Below, piece after piece: positions 25,328 to 34,720 of a DNA stretch of 64,000 bases. Both the position numbers and the translations under genes were made by a program. The stretch is from assembly GCA_024235035.1 (NCBI GenBank), contig JACKNE010000009.1, positions 1-64,000 of the forward strand. Reading direction: 5' to 3'. Each line of letters begins with the position of its first letter. Position 1 is the first letter of the stretch. This DNA is from Gammaproteobacteria bacterium. GTDB taxonomy: Bacteria; Pseudomonadota; Gammaproteobacteria; Competibacterales; Competibacteraceae. A model generated the notes under the pieces. The model worked only from the letters and a program-made list of their open reading frames with translations. It was not told the origin of the DNA and made no database searches.

Positions 25328-28300
25328 CTACTCCCACTCCGCCAAATCCGCTCGCATAATCCGAATCCGTTGCAGAATCGCTTCGCGTTTGAGATTGAAC
25401 AGCACCATACTCGCGGTGATCGCCGCGCCTAACCCGAGTAGAATCAACGCTCGACTGATCCCCTGCTCGGGATAAAACCGCAATATCTGCCCACTGACGT
25501 TCAGCACCAGGAATGCCACACCCGCGTAGAGAAAAGCCCGGATGTGCAGAGCGATGCCGAGCAGGATACCCGTCAATGCCAACGCCAGCGCCAGTAGGAA
25601 TATCCACAATCCCGGTTGCAGGAACACATCCAGTCCTGCTCCAGCGTACAAGACGCCCAAAGCCGCCAACCTGGCTCCACTCAACACCTTGGGCCGTAAT
25701 TCCCGCCGATGCAAATGCAACAACGCCAGCACCGACACCGCTGCCGGAATCAGATAGAACTGCCACAATCCATACTGCTGCATCCATAGCGGCGCCCAAA
25801 GGCCAATCGCACCATTCAGCGCCAAGACTCCTAAATAAAGCGGTAACGGATTACGCATCGCCCCAGCCAGCGAGAGGTAAAGAATGCCGGCGGCCAACAG
25901 CGTCCCGCCGGTCCATGGCGAGGCTAGTTGCCAAGGCGCGGTGGCAAGCGCCAGCAGTGGCAACCATACGGTCAGGCGGTAAAAGGGCTGTAGGCCGGTC
26001 AACTGGTGCAGCAAAAACACCGCACTCGCTGCCGTCAACAATCCGACGGTATCCCAAGGCGTCAACGGCGTGAGTCCTAGGACAACCAGCCGCCCGTAAC
26101 CGACCAGTACACCCAGCAGCAGCGCCGCCACGTAGATGTCGTTCAGCCCACTCCAGCGCCGCCAGGCCCGCATTCCGGTCCAGCCCAGCAACAACGCTAA
26201 TGTCGCGCTCGCCGCCAGCGCATCGACAGGGAGGCCGAAACGCCATGGCTGTACAGCCATGCCAAGCCGCCACGCCGCCACGCTGACGAGATGCAAGCCC
26301 AGCCCGAGCAGGGTCGCCAGTAGGCACCAAGACGCCATCTCACCAAGCACTGGCTCAAGCTTTAACCAACGCTCAACACTTTTCTCATCGGCCCGAGAAT
26401 CGCGAGCGTCCACCCTCACCGTCAACCATCGCCGACTCCACGCAAATATCACCCACAAGACGGCGCTTTGCAAAGCGTACCAGGGCAACAAGGCAACCGA
26501 CGCCACCCAGATCAATGGCCGGCCCCACAGCCACAATGTATAACCGCTGGCCAGTGCCAACCCCAACCCACTCTTCAGCCAGAATCCATCACACCGCTGC
26601 CAGCCCAAAGCCAAAGTGGTCGCCGCCAGCACCAGCAGGGTGACGCTCCAAACAGCACCATCGGCAGGAACCCATAACGATAACCCGATACTGGCTACGG
26701 GTAACGATATTAACCAGAAATCCAACGCTGCTCGCCACTGTGGACTTTGTGGCCCGTAACGCCATACCGCCAGCAACAGGCCATGCCACAAGGCCAACCC
26801 CAATGGCAACCACGCCAGCGGCGCTCCCCAATCGTTCGCGGCGGCGAGCGTACTGGTCATCGATACCGCTAGCGCCAACCCGACCATGCCGGGCCAACTC
26901 GTGTTACGGAGCAGTAGGAATAGATACAGCGCCAACCCTGCCAGCTGTATGGCCAGCGATGGCGCGCCGACCGCCAACCCGACTTGACTGCTGAACAACA
27001 CTGCAACCAAGCCCAATAATGGCCAGAGATTGACTGCCACCGCCCAGCTTGGAAAGCGCGCGTTCCAGCGCGGCAACAGCAGATTGCCGATACCCCACAG
27101 CGCATAACCCCAGCCGAGGCTGCATCTGGCTTCACTCTGCACATCGAATCCAGCTTGATCGGCCACGCTCCATGCCAAAACACTCATAAGCAACGCCAGC
27201 CCCAGGCCACGCCAGTCGGCGGCATGCACCAAAGGGCGCGTCAGCGGGAACAGCGTGACACATAACAACACCAAAAGCACTGGCAAACCAGACGCATTCG
27301 CTAGCAATCCCAGCACCAACCCGGCTAGCGCTAATCCGTATAATAGTCCACCCATCATCCATAGCGGCTTGCACCAATAAGCGAGCGGTGGGGCATGTTT
27401 CGCTGTCAACCCGATAGCCGCCAGCGACAGAATCAAACTCAAACCGACATTCACCAGCGGCTGACCAAGAATGAACAGTTCAGGTGATTTGAACCAGGCG
27501 CTCACCAACCAGATGCCTAGAGTCAGCGTGATCAACGCCGCCCCAACATGCATTGCCGTCCGGTAGCGCTCACTCGCCAGTATGAACAGTAACAAACTGG
27601 CACCCAAGGTCGGCCAGAACTGCGATGTGGCGTTGTTCAACGCCCCTAACGCCAGACCGACCACCACGGGCGCGCTGGCAACCAGCATCGCGCAACCGTG
27701 TAGGCTTCCCTCGACACGCCGACGACCACCTGATCCAGCCGGTGTGGTAAAGCGCAGCCATCGCACCAATCGCCAAGTCAGTGGCCGATCGAGCGCGGTG
27801 ACACTCAACTGCCAGACCAGAAGAGCGTATAACACTGCCGCCAAACCTGATCTGGGCAGTGACACGTCCAGTTGCGCCAACCCGACCAGCCCTCCTATCA
27901 AACCCAACAGCATCGGCAGTGCCACGCCATAGAACCAGTGTAGGCGACCGATCAACGACAACCCGCTGAGCGCCGCCAACCCTGCAGCCCAAGACCAAAC
28001 GAGCGATGGATGACCTTCCAATAAGCGTGCGCCTAGATGCACCAATCCGATCGCCCATAACAAAGCCATAGCCTGTTCCAGCGGCGTTCGAATCATCGTC
28101 ATCACACCAACTTGCAGTCTATTGCCAACCTCCTTCATCTCGACCAATAGCGCTTCGCGAATCTCCAGACGCCAGTCCAGTCGCCATAGGAACGACCACA
28201 GCGCTAAAACCAACGTGAACTCCAGCAGTCCAGTGCCTGGAGCAGGAAAATAGCCGAGTTTAGTCAGTACGCCGAGTGCAGCAACCAGAACCAGTACTCC

Positions 28301-30418
28301 ATAGAATAACGACTGCTGGCGCAAACCTAGGCTCAGCCATAACAGCAGTCCACTGGCGAACGCCAGCAGCAAGATCGGTTCCAGCCGTCCTAGCCAGACT
28401 GGCCACAAGCTGACTCCAGCTAAGACCAAGGCCAAGGCGATAGCCGATACGGCGCTGCCGATCCAGACCTGCTGACGGATCGAGGATAGTCCTTGATCGC
28501 GCAAACCCAGTCCGGTCCATAGCGCCGCCAGCATCAACCAACCAAAGGCGATTTGCACCGTCCAACTGAACGGCAACCAGTCTGGCGTGTAAGCGACCGC
28601 TGTCATCGCCAGCACCGCTATACCCGCATCGGCATACGCCCATTTCGGATCAGCATCCAGCAAAGTCAGCACCCATCGGATCGCGCCATAACTCAAAACC
28701 ACAGCAGACATGGCAGTGACGAATCCAAGCCAACCCGGCGAACCCCAAGCCAGACTCCAGACCGTCAGGCTGACGAGCAGCAGTCCGCAGGTCAGCAAGC
28801 ACTGCCACGCGATGACTTGAGAACCAGAACGTGCTATATCCCTTTCATTTCCACTCCCGTCCACTAACCAGAAGCTGGCAGGGGTCTTGAGACCCGCCCA
28901 CCGACCCAACGCGAGTAACGCGAGTAAACCTGGCAGACTGGCTAGCAGATGCCAGGCCGGCGGTAACCATTGCAAAATCCCATATCCATACAAACCCGCC
29001 AAGCAGCCAAACAGCAGGTACAAGGGCGGCAAGGTCAGATAGCGCCACGTTATCCAGCCATACAATGCGGCGCCCAGCGCGAAGGTCGGGATCGCCGCCA
29101 ACGTCATGGGCAAAGCCACGACGACTGCGACCACCGACAATCCATACAAAGCGAAGTTGAATCGGGATAGGAAGGGATACTGATGCATCCACTCCTTGAG
29201 AGCAGCATCTACGGGGCATAGCAACAGGCACAAAGTCATCAGCAACGGCCCTGAATAACCCGCCGGCAACGATTCCGGCCAGACCCAGGTCAGATACACG
29301 AAGGATACGACCCCGGTATAGACCAACATCCCGGCAGCGAAATAACCGGTCCAACGGCGGTCCAGAAAAATCTGCCGCAGCCAGTCGTTGGTAAAGCGTC
29401 GCAAACCGTCACCAAGCAAGCACAACAGGACAATGTGTAAAGCCGCCAATGTCGACCAACCCGGCAAGATCGCCGCTAGCGGTGCGGCCAATTGCATCCC
29501 CGCCAGCATGGTCAACAGCCCGGCGTAGCGTCTCGGCAGTGCCCGGTCGATCAGCGTACTGGTCAATCGCGCCGCCCAAGCAAAGGCGATCAACGTCAAT
29601 ACTGCCAGCAGAGCGCTGAGCATCAGCCATGAACTCTCGCCTTCGCTGGCCTCGAACAAACGCATAGCCGTCGCCAAGTTCAGCGGCCCCAGCATCAAAC
29701 CAAGCGTTAGCAACACATTACTGGCGATAGCCAGTTCCGGGCGAATGCGACGGAATTGGTAACCAGCCCAAATCAGAAAAGCGCTCGCCATCAACAGACT
29801 AGCGAATACCACCAGGGCGTTGACAAAACCGGTGGTGTTGACGACCAAAAACAGTGCTCCTGCCACGAAGCAGAATCCGCCGATAAACCAACCAATATTC
29901 TGGACTAGAAATGGTGCGATCAGCACTGGCCAACCTGACATCACCTGAAGCGTTCTTTCCAAAAGCCCTGGCTCTGTCGGACACCAATCGGCGGTTAGTT
30001 GCCAACCAGACCGAGGAGATGAGGCGATCGCTGGCTCGTGAGCAGGCTCAGCAACGGGAGTGGTCTCTACTTGAGGCGGAAGAATGGAGATGCTGGAGGA
30101 CACAGATGGCGAAACAGGCGCAAGTTTAGGCGGCGAGATGGATGGCGAAAGAGCTATGGATTCAGCTTCCATCCGCTCTAACGGGCTGGGAATTGGTTCC
30201 ACATCGGGAGTCACTGGGCATTCCATCTTCACTGGCTGCGAGGATGGCGATTTCTGCGACTCATTCCACTCTGGTTGTTCCCAGGCCGCCAGTCGTCGTC
30301 GCGCCTCGGCGAGTTGGTAGCGTGAGACCACGAGCGCGATCAACAGAATAATCGGTGAAATCAGCCATAATCCGACCAGTAAAATCAGAATCGTCCAGTC
30401 CACGATCGCTCCCGACAA
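25328..30418 (-). CDS. Giant polytopic membrane protein of unknown function
   Basis: A 1,696-residue protein I do not recognise with certainty. One N-terminal membrane helix (residues 9-32) leads to a Pro/Ser-rich soluble segment (about 45-150, with repeated SPSxSxPP-type patches). From about residue 165 to 1,675 it is an almost unbroken series of hydrophobic helices, apparently several dozen, with short Arg/Lys-containing loops; the last 20 residues are charged (LKREAILQRIRIMRADLAEW). The overall plan, a coiled or low-complexity N-terminus then very many helices, recalls the DUF2339 group of predicted membrane proteins, but this one is much longer. It begins 33 bp after pspA on the same strand, so the two are probably one operon and may share a membrane-stress role. 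Reading frame intact throughout. Confidence 0.8.
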   Translation of the reverse strand: MSGAIVDWTILILLVGLWLISPIILLIALVVSRYQLAEARRRLAAWEQPEWNESQKSPSSQPVKMECPVTPDVEPIPSPLERMEAESIALSPSISPPKLAPVSPSVSSSISILPPQVETTPVAEPAHEPAIASSPRSGWQLTADWCPTEPGLLERTLQVMSGWPVLIAPFLVQNIGWFIGGFCFVAGALFLVVNTTGFVNALVVFASLLMASAFLIWAGYQFRRIRPELAIASNVLLTLGLMLGPLNLATAMRLFEASEGESSWLMLSALLAVLTLIAFAWAARLTSTLIDRALPRRYAGLLTMLAGMQLAAPLAAILPGWSTLAALHIVLLCLLGDGLRRFTNDWLRQIFLDRRWTGYFAAGMLVYTGVVSFVYLTWVWPESLPAGYSGPLLMTLCLLLCPVDAALKEWMHQYPFLSRFNFALYGLSVVAVVVALPMTLAAIPTFALGAALYGWITWRYLTLPPLYLLFGCLAGLYGYGILQWLPPAWHLLASLPGLLALLALGRWAGLKTPASFWLVDGSGNERDIARSGSQVIAWQCLLTCGLLLVSLTVWSLAWGSPGWLGFVTAMSAVVLSYGAIRWVLTLLDADPKWAYADAGIAVLAMTAVAYTPDWLPFSWTVQIAFGWLMLAALWTGLGLRDQGLSSIRQQVWIGSAVSAIALALVLAGVSLWPVWLGRLEPILLLAFASGLLLWLSLGLRQQSLFYGVLVLVAALGVLTKLGYFPAPGTGLLEFTLVLALWSFLWRLDWRLEIREALLVEMKEVGNRLQVGVMTMIRTPLEQAMALLWAIGLVHLGARLLEGHPSLVWSWAAGLAALSGLSLIGRLHWFYGVALPMLLGLIGGLVGLAQLDVSLPRSGLAAVLYALLVWQLSVTALDRPLTWRLVRWLRFTTPAGSGGRRRVEGSLHGCAMLVASAPVVVGLALGALNNATSQFWPTLGASLLLFILASERYRTAMHVGAALITLTLGIWLVSAWFKSPELFILGQPLVNVGLSLILSLAAIGLTAKHAPPLAYWCKPLWMMGGLLYGLALAGLVLGLLANASGLPVLLVLLCVTLFPLTRPLVHAADWRGLGLALLMSVLAWSVADQAGFDVQSEARCSLGWGYALWGIGNLLLPRWNARFPSWAVAVNLWPLLGLVAVLFSSQVGLAVGAPSLAIQLAGLALYLFLLLRNTSWPGMVGLALAVSMTSTLAAANDWGAPLAWLPLGLALWHGLLLAVWRYGPQSPQWRAALDFWLISLPVASIGLSLWVPADGAVWSVTLLVLAATTLALGWQRCDGFWLKSGLGLALASGYTLWLWGRPLIWVASVALLPWYALQSAVLWVIFAWSRRWLTVRVDARDSRADEKSVERWLKLEPVLGEMASWCLLATLLGLGLHLVSVAAWRLGMAVQPWRFGLPVDALAASATLALLLGWTGMRAWRRWSGLNDIYVAALLLGVLVGYGRLVVLGLTPLTPWDTVGLLTAASAVFLLHQLTGLQPFYRLTVWLPLLALATAPWQLASPWTGGTLLAAGILYLSLAGAMRNPLPLYLGVLALNGAIGLWAPLWMQQYGLWQFYLIPAAVSVLALLHLHRRELRPKVLSGARLAALGVLYAGAGLDVFLQPGLWIFLLALALALTGILLGIALHIRAFLYAGVAFLVLNVSGQILRFYPEQGISRALILLGLGAAITASMVLFNLKREAILQRIRIMRADLAEWE

Positions 30419-30451
30419 GCTGGGATTGAATAAGCTATTAATACTGAAACT

Positions 30452-31129
30452 TTAATTCCCTCTCTGTACTTCTTGCCGAAGAATCGCTAGTTCTGTCTCA
30501 ACCTCATCGTTTATCTCCATCTTCAAGAATTCCTTTTCGACTTGGCTGTACTCGCCATACAAATCGGCTCTTGCCTCCATTCGTGCTTCCATCTCATCCA
30601 CTTTACCTGCCATACGCTCGAAGGAATGGTTGAGATCGCAACCGGTCTGAAAACGGTCGCTGACTCGATCCATCTGCTTGCGGGCCTGAACGGCCCGCTG
30701 CCGCGCCACCAGACTACCTTTCTTCAGCCGCGCTTCCTCCAGCTTGCTTTCCAATGCCCGTAACTGGGCCTTGAGCCGCTCGCTGGTGCGCTTGGCTGAT
30801 TCCCAGGATGCCTGCAAGTTACTAGCAATGTCATCATGCTCTTTCTTGCGTAGCAACGCTTCTCGCGCCAATGCTTCATTACCGTTTTCCATCGCCCGTC
30901 GTGCCCGGTTGTACCATTCATCGATCTGCCGACGCTGATGATCCAGTTCCTTGGCTAACTGCTTCTCGCTGGCGAGGGCATCGATAACTCCCTCACGAGC
31001 ACTGTTGATATTCTCTTCCATCTCGCGAATGAGTTGCTTGATCATCCGTTCCGGATCTTCGACCCGATCAACTAGATCGTTGAGATTGGCGGTCAGTACA
31101 TCGCTGATGCGCTTGAACAAATTGGTCAT
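30452..31129 (-). CDS. pspA: Phage shock protein A (PspA/IM30 family)
   Basis: A 225-residue, almost wholly alpha-helical coiled-coil protein that assembles on the inner face of the cytoplasmic membrane and protects it under stress; it belongs to the ESCRT-III superfamily. The N-terminal amphipathic helix is MTNLFKRISDVLTANLNDLV, followed by DPERMIKQLIREMEENI and long heptad regions (KELDHQRRQIDEWYNRARRA and onward). Length matches E. coli PspA (222). No pspB, pspC or pspF gene is adjacent and no sigma-54 (-24/-12) promoter was found; instead a weak sigma-70 promoter with an inverted repeat lies upstream. The giant membrane protein gene follows directly. Confidence 0.93.
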   Translation of the reverse strand: MTNLFKRISDVLTANLNDLVDRVEDPERMIKQLIREMEENINSAREGVIDALASEKQLAKELDHQRRQIDEWYNRARRAMENGNEALAREALLRKKEHDDIASNLQASWESAKRTSERLKAQLRALESKLEEARLKKGSLVARQRAVQARKQMDRVSDRFQTGCDLNHSFERMAGKVDEMEARMEARADLYGEYSQVEKEFLKMEINDEVETELAILRQEVQRGN

Positions 31130-31175
31130 GGGATATCTCCAGAATAGTCATGACATAAGGTAAGGAACCATGTCG

Positions 31176-31205
31176 AGTATAGTAGGGAATTTTTTACTAT
31201 ATGAA
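31176..31205 (-). promoter_or_regulatory. Possible pspA promoter with an embedded inverted repeat
   Basis: On the minus strand TTCATA (31205-31200) and TATACT (31181-31176) form a weak sigma-70 pair with an 18-bp spacer. A 7-bp perfect inverted repeat, TATAGTA and TACTATA (31178-31201, 10 bp apart), lies across the spacer and -10 box and could be an operator. Confidence 0.4.
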
Positions 31206-31225
31206 CAGTGTTTAATTATAGCCTC

Positions 31226-31250
31226 ATAAAAATCCGCCAACCGGCGGATT
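31226..31250 (-). terminator. Rho-independent terminator of the Lys-Gly repeat gene
   Basis: On the minus strand an 8-bp perfect stem (AATCCGCC / GGCGGATT, 31231-31250) with a 4-base loop is followed by TTTTTAT. It lies just after the stop of the Lys-Gly repeat gene and insulates pspA from it. Confidence 0.8.
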
Positions 31251-31274
31251 GCTCTATCACATGCGCTTTAGCTA

Positions 31275-31652
31275 CTAATTCTTACCTTTGCCCTTACCCT
31301 TGCCCTTACCTTTGCCCTTGCCCTTGCCCTTGCCCTTGCCCTTGCCATCGCTCCAAGGTTGACCATCATCGTCTCCAGCCTGGTAATTACCTTTACCTTT
31401 ACCTTTACCTTTACCTTTACCTTTACCTTTACCTTTACCTTTGCGTCCATCAGTTTCTCCATCTATCGCCCTACTGAACGCATCCATAATCGCCCTGCTG
31501 TTCGGATCAGCATCGCCTCCTGACTGTTTTTGCATCTCCTTCATGACGCCCAGAAATCCCCGCAACATCGCATCGTCTCCTGCTTGCGCGGAATAGGAGA
31601 TAGTCAGTGTGGAAATCCACAATACGGTGAATACGATAGTTTTCAATTTCAT
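31275..31652 (-). CDS. Small exported protein with Lys-Gly dipeptide repeat tail
   Basis: A 125-residue protein of unknown function. ATG 31652 has a GAGGG ribosome-binding site 9 bases upstream; an in-frame ATG at 31679 would extend past the signal peptide. The signal peptide is residues 1-24 (MKLKTIVFTVLWISTL ending SAQA). The mature part has a helical segment (MLRGFLGVMKEMQKQSGG) and then two blocks of alternating Lys and Gly (about 9 and 12 pairs) separated by an acidic linker NYQAGDDDGQPWSDG. The strongly basic tail could bind polyphosphate, nucleic acid, lipopolysaccharide or other anionic polymers; this is inference only. The gene is monocistronic with its own terminator. Confidence 0.72.
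   Translation of the reverse strand: MKLKTIVFTVLWISTLTISYSAQAGDDAMLRGFLGVMKEMQKQSGGDADPNSRAIMDAFSRAIDGETDGRKGKGKGKGKGKGKGKGKGNYQAGDDDGQPWSDGKGKGKGKGKGKGKGKGKGKGKN
31281..31346 (-). repeat. Hexanucleotide microsatellite, about 11 units (GGCAAG-type)
   Basis: Eleven tandem 6-bp units, mostly CTTGCC on the plus strand with CTTACC and TTTGCC variants near the low-coordinate end. They code the C-terminal Lys-Gly block mainly with GGC and AAG codons. Unit length preserves the frame when copy number changes. Confidence 0.9.
31391..31444 (-). repeat. Hexanucleotide microsatellite, 9 units (GGTAAA-type)
   Basis: Eight perfect CTTTAC units (31391-31438, plus-strand reading) and one CTTTGC variant. 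They code the first Lys-Gly block with GGT and AAA codons, a different codon pair from the other tract, so the two arrays expanded independently or were homogenised separately. Confidence 0.9.
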
Positions 31653-32043
31653 CTCTGAATTCCCTCTTTGTTTGAACAAACTTCACAACCCACACTAAAT
31701 ATCAACCATGAGAATCCTTACGGCAAGGCATATACTTGATGACATTCTTATCAAAAATCATGCCATAATTCAGAACCCAATCAATTTATATAACAAATTG
31801 AAAATAAAAAATAATTTATTAAAAAGCGGATTAACATCCAATCATAAAAAAACACAGACACTATCGCCTTTAAAGTAACGGCTACTATTGGACTGTTAAA
31901 CCGGTCCATATTGATCTCTGTATTAGCGCTTCCTTTTCATAGAAGACTATACGTTTAGCATTTGAGGGCGGCCTTATTCTGCTATCATGGCGCTCCATAT
32001 TCGATATTCCGGCTCGTGTTCCACAACCGCCTCTAGCCCTACC
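31653..32043. other. AT-rich intergenic region before suhB
   Basis: 391 bp between two divergent genes. The section from about 31730 to 31870 is notably AT-rich (runs such as AATAAAAAATAATTTATTAA), unlike the surrounding coding DNA. It should contain the promoters of the Lys-Gly gene and of suhB. No gene, tRNA or clear operator was seen. Confidence 0.5.
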
Positions 32044-32844
32044 ATGCATCCAGTCCTGACCATTGCCAAGCGCGCTGCTTTGAGCGCCAGTCGTATCCTG
32101 CTCCGCCACTTCGACCACCTTGAACGACTTAATGTCACCGAAAAACAACGCAATGATTTTGTCAGTGAGGCGGACGTACAAGCCGAGCGGGATATCATTC
32201 AGATCTTGCAAAAAACTTACCCTAACCACAGCATCCTGGCTGAAGAAAGCGGCGCGCAAGTAGGACAAGACGATTATCAGTGGCTCATTGACCCCCTAGA
32301 TGGCACCACCAACTTTTTGCATGGCATCCCACATTTTGCTATCTCCATTGCCTTCCGCCACAAAAACCGGCTGGAAGCGGGATTGGTCTACGACCCTATT
32401 CGGCAAGAGATGTTTACCGCGTCCCGCGGAGAAGGAGCGCAGATCAATGACCGGCGCATCCGAGTCAGCGGGGTCAACAGCCTGGAGCAGGCCCTGCTCG
32501 GCACCGGCTTTCCTTTTCGCCACCCACAGCGTCAGCCAGCTTACTTGAGCTTCTTCAATAGCCTGTTTGGCAAATGTGTGGAAGTTCGCCGGGCTGGCGC
32601 TGCCTCGTTGGACCTATCTTATGTCGCATCAGGACGCTTTGACGGTTTCTGGGAAATGAGCCTGAAACCCTGGGATATCGGCGCAGGTGTATTGCTGGTA
32701 CAAGAAGCTGGTGGACTGGTCAGTGATTTAAATGGCGGTAACGATTTCATGAAATCTGGCGATATCGTCGCCGGCAATCCAAAAGTATTCAAAGGACTAC
32801 TACAAGAGATACAACCACATCTCATAACAAGCGCCGATACATAG
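32044..32844 (+). CDS. suhB: Inositol-1-monophosphatase family protein SuhB
   Basis: A 266-residue Mg-dependent phosphatase of the inositol monophosphatase family; in E. coli SuhB also acts in ribosomal RNA antitermination complexes. The metal-site motifs are EESG near residue 66, WLIDPLDGTTNFLHGIPHFAIS near 82-103 and the C-terminal motif WEMSLKPWDIGAGVLLVQEAGG near 203. ATG 32044 gives MHPVLTIAKRAAL, matching E. coli SuhB (MHPMLNIAVRAA), so it is preferred over ATG 31987. Length matches the family. Confidence 0.94.
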   Translation: MHPVLTIAKRAALSASRILLRHFDHLERLNVTEKQRNDFVSEADVQAERDIIQILQKTYPNHSILAEESGAQVGQDDYQWLIDPLDGTTNFLHGIPHFAISIAFRHKNRLEAGLVYDPIRQEMFTASRGEGAQINDRRIRVSGVNSLEQALLGTGFPFRHPQRQPAYLSFFNSLFGKCVEVRRAGAASLDLSYVASGRFDGFWEMSLKPWDIGAGVLLVQEAGGLVSDLNGGNDFMKSGDIVAGNPKVFKGLLQEIQPHLITSADT

Positions 32845-32912
32845 AGCTTGTTCATGCGCAATCAGCGCTCGAAATCGCTCATAAGCCATCTATCGAGAAA
32901 AAGGCCGATCCT

Positions 32913-34547
32913 TTACCGTCGAAAACCTGATGTAATCGGATAACGGCGGTCTCGCCCGAACGCGCGCGGGGTAATACGCACTCCAGGAGCAGCTTGGCGA
33001 CGTTTATATTCATTCAAGATCACCAACCGAGCTACCTGTTCAACCATGGCCCGGTCGAAGCCGGCTTCCACTAACTCCTCGACTGAATGATCCTGTTCCA
33101 CGTAGCCATGTAAAATGGTGTCCAGCAAATCGTAAGGCGGCAGGCTGTCCTGATCAGTTTGGTCGGGTCGCAGCTCCGCCGAGGGCGGACGATCAATCAC
33201 CCGCTGTGGAATCACTGGCGACAGGCAGTTGCGCCAAGCGGCCAACCGGTACACCATGGTTTTCAACACATCCTTGATCGGTGCAAAACCACCGGCCATA
33301 TCTCCATACAACGTGGAATAACCGACCGCCGTCTCGCTTTTGTTACCAGTTGTCAATACTAGCTTGCCAGTCTTATTGGAAATCGCCATCAACAATACAC
33401 CCCGGCAACGCGCTTGGATATTTTCCTCGGTGCTGTCGGGCGGCAATCCGGCGAGCACCGGTTGCAGGATCTCTAAGAAGGATTGAAACGCCGGCTCGAT
33501 CGGCATGATATGGTATTTCACGCCCAGCGCTCGAGCTTCCTGTTCGGCATCAGTGTTGCTCATCTCCGCTGTATAGCGCGAAGGCATCAGTACAGCCTCG
33601 ACCCGCTCCGCTTCCAAGGCATCGACGGCAATCGCCAGAGTCAACGCCGAATCAATGCCCCCGGATAAACCTAGCACTACACCAGCGAAGCCGTTTTTAT
33701 TGACGTAATCCCGAACCCCTAGTACCAGCGCCTGATAAGTGCCTTCTTCCACTCCAGGTTCCTTGGCCACTTCACCTGGCATGGGTTTCACTTCGTCGGC
33801 GAATATTTTAAAATCTGCCGGATACAATCCTTCAGCGAAGTATGGCGCCCGCTGAACCAGCACACCATCCGCGCCTACCACCATCGACCCGCCATCGAAA
33901 ACCAACTCATCCTGGCCACCCAACAGATTGACGTAAACAATGGGAACATGGCCTTCACGCACCCGACGCCGCAATACCGCTAACCGCTGTTCTCCTTTGC
34001 CGGTATGGTACGGTGAGGCGTTAAGATTAACCAGAAGCTGTGCTCCGGCTTCGGTAGCCTGTGCGACAGGCCCTGGCAGCCAGACATCCTCACAGATGGT
34101 CACCCCTACCCGTGCTCCGGCGATCTTGAACACCACCGGATCTTCGCCCGGCACAAAATAGCGCTTCTCGTCAAACACGCTGTAATTGGGTAACCACTGT
34201 TTGAAGTAACTGGCTCGGATTGCGCCGTCTGCCAATACCACGGCAGCATTGCGCAACCCCTCCGGGGTCAACAACGGACAGCCGACCACCGCGGTGATGC
34301 CATGCATAGCACTGCATAACTGTTGCAGCGCTGGCTCCACCTGACGGATGAAGCCCGGACGCAGCAGCAGATCTTCCGGAGGATAACCGGTGAGCGTCAG
34401 TTCCGGAAAAACCACCAGATCCGCGCGTAACCGATCACGCGCCTCGGTAGCGGCGGTAATGATCTTATCGACATTGCCGGCGATGTCGCCGACCAGGAAA
34501 TCCAGTTGGGCCATGACGACCCGGCAGGAGGAAGGCGCATCAGTCAT
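32913..34547 (-). CDS. nadE: Glutamine-dependent NAD+ synthetase
   Basis: A 544-residue two-domain enzyme that amidates nicotinic acid adenine dinucleotide to NAD+ using glutamine. The N-terminal nitrilase-like amidase domain (about 8-260) has the catalytic Glu in VVFPELTLTGYPPEDLL, Lys in KQWLPNYSVFDEKRYF and Cys in GVTICEDVWLPG. The C-terminal synthetase domain (about 275-544) has the P-loop-like GLSGGIDSALTLAIAVDAL and TTGNKSETAVGYSTLYGDMAGG. It is the long, glutamine-using form rather than the short ammonia-dependent NadE of E. coli. It is convergent with suhB. Confidence 0.96.
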   Translation of the reverse strand: MTDAPSSCRVVMAQLDFLVGDIAGNVDKIITAATEARDRLRADLVVFPELTLTGYPPEDLLLRPGFIRQVEPALQQLCSAMHGITAVVGCPLLTPEGLRNAAVVLADGAIRASYFKQWLPNYSVFDEKRYFVPGEDPVVFKIAGARVGVTICEDVWLPGPVAQATEAGAQLLVNLNASPYHTGKGEQRLAVLRRRVREGHVPIVYVNLLGGQDELVFDGGSMVVGADGVLVQRAPYFAEGLYPADFKIFADEVKPMPGEVAKEPGVEEGTYQALVLGVRDYVNKNGFAGVVLGLSGGIDSALTLAIAVDALEAERVEAVLMPSRYTAEMSNTDAEQEARALGVKYHIMPIEPAFQSFLEILQPVLAGLPPDSTEENIQARCRGVLLMAISNKTGKLVLTTGNKSETAVGYSTLYGDMAGGFAPIKDVLKTMVYRLAAWRNCLSPVIPQRVIDRPPSAELRPDQTDQDSLPPYDLLDTILHGYVEQDHSVEELVEAGFDRAMVEQVARLVILNEYKRRQAAPGVRITPRAFGRDRRYPITSGFRR

Positions 34548-34720
34548 TGGCTTTTACAGAAGCTGACGATAAGTCATGAAAAACGACCACTCACATAGCT
34601 CACCGTACAGGCGGGGCGGTAGGAGCACTGGAATTTCGAGAATTTCTTCTCGATCTTGAGAATGGCTTTCTTTGTGAAGGTTGCCGTGATTCAGAGCAAG
34701 ACTCACAGTTGGAATTCCCA

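Noticed and set aside
25311..30418. Several 100-170 codon frames on other strands and frames inside the giant membrane protein gene
   Set aside because: They are shadow frames created by the GC-rich codon pattern; none has a ribosome-binding site or domain.
31281..31444. CRISPR-like repeat array
   Set aside because: The repeats are 6-bp tandem microsatellites without spacers and lie in frame in a coding gene.
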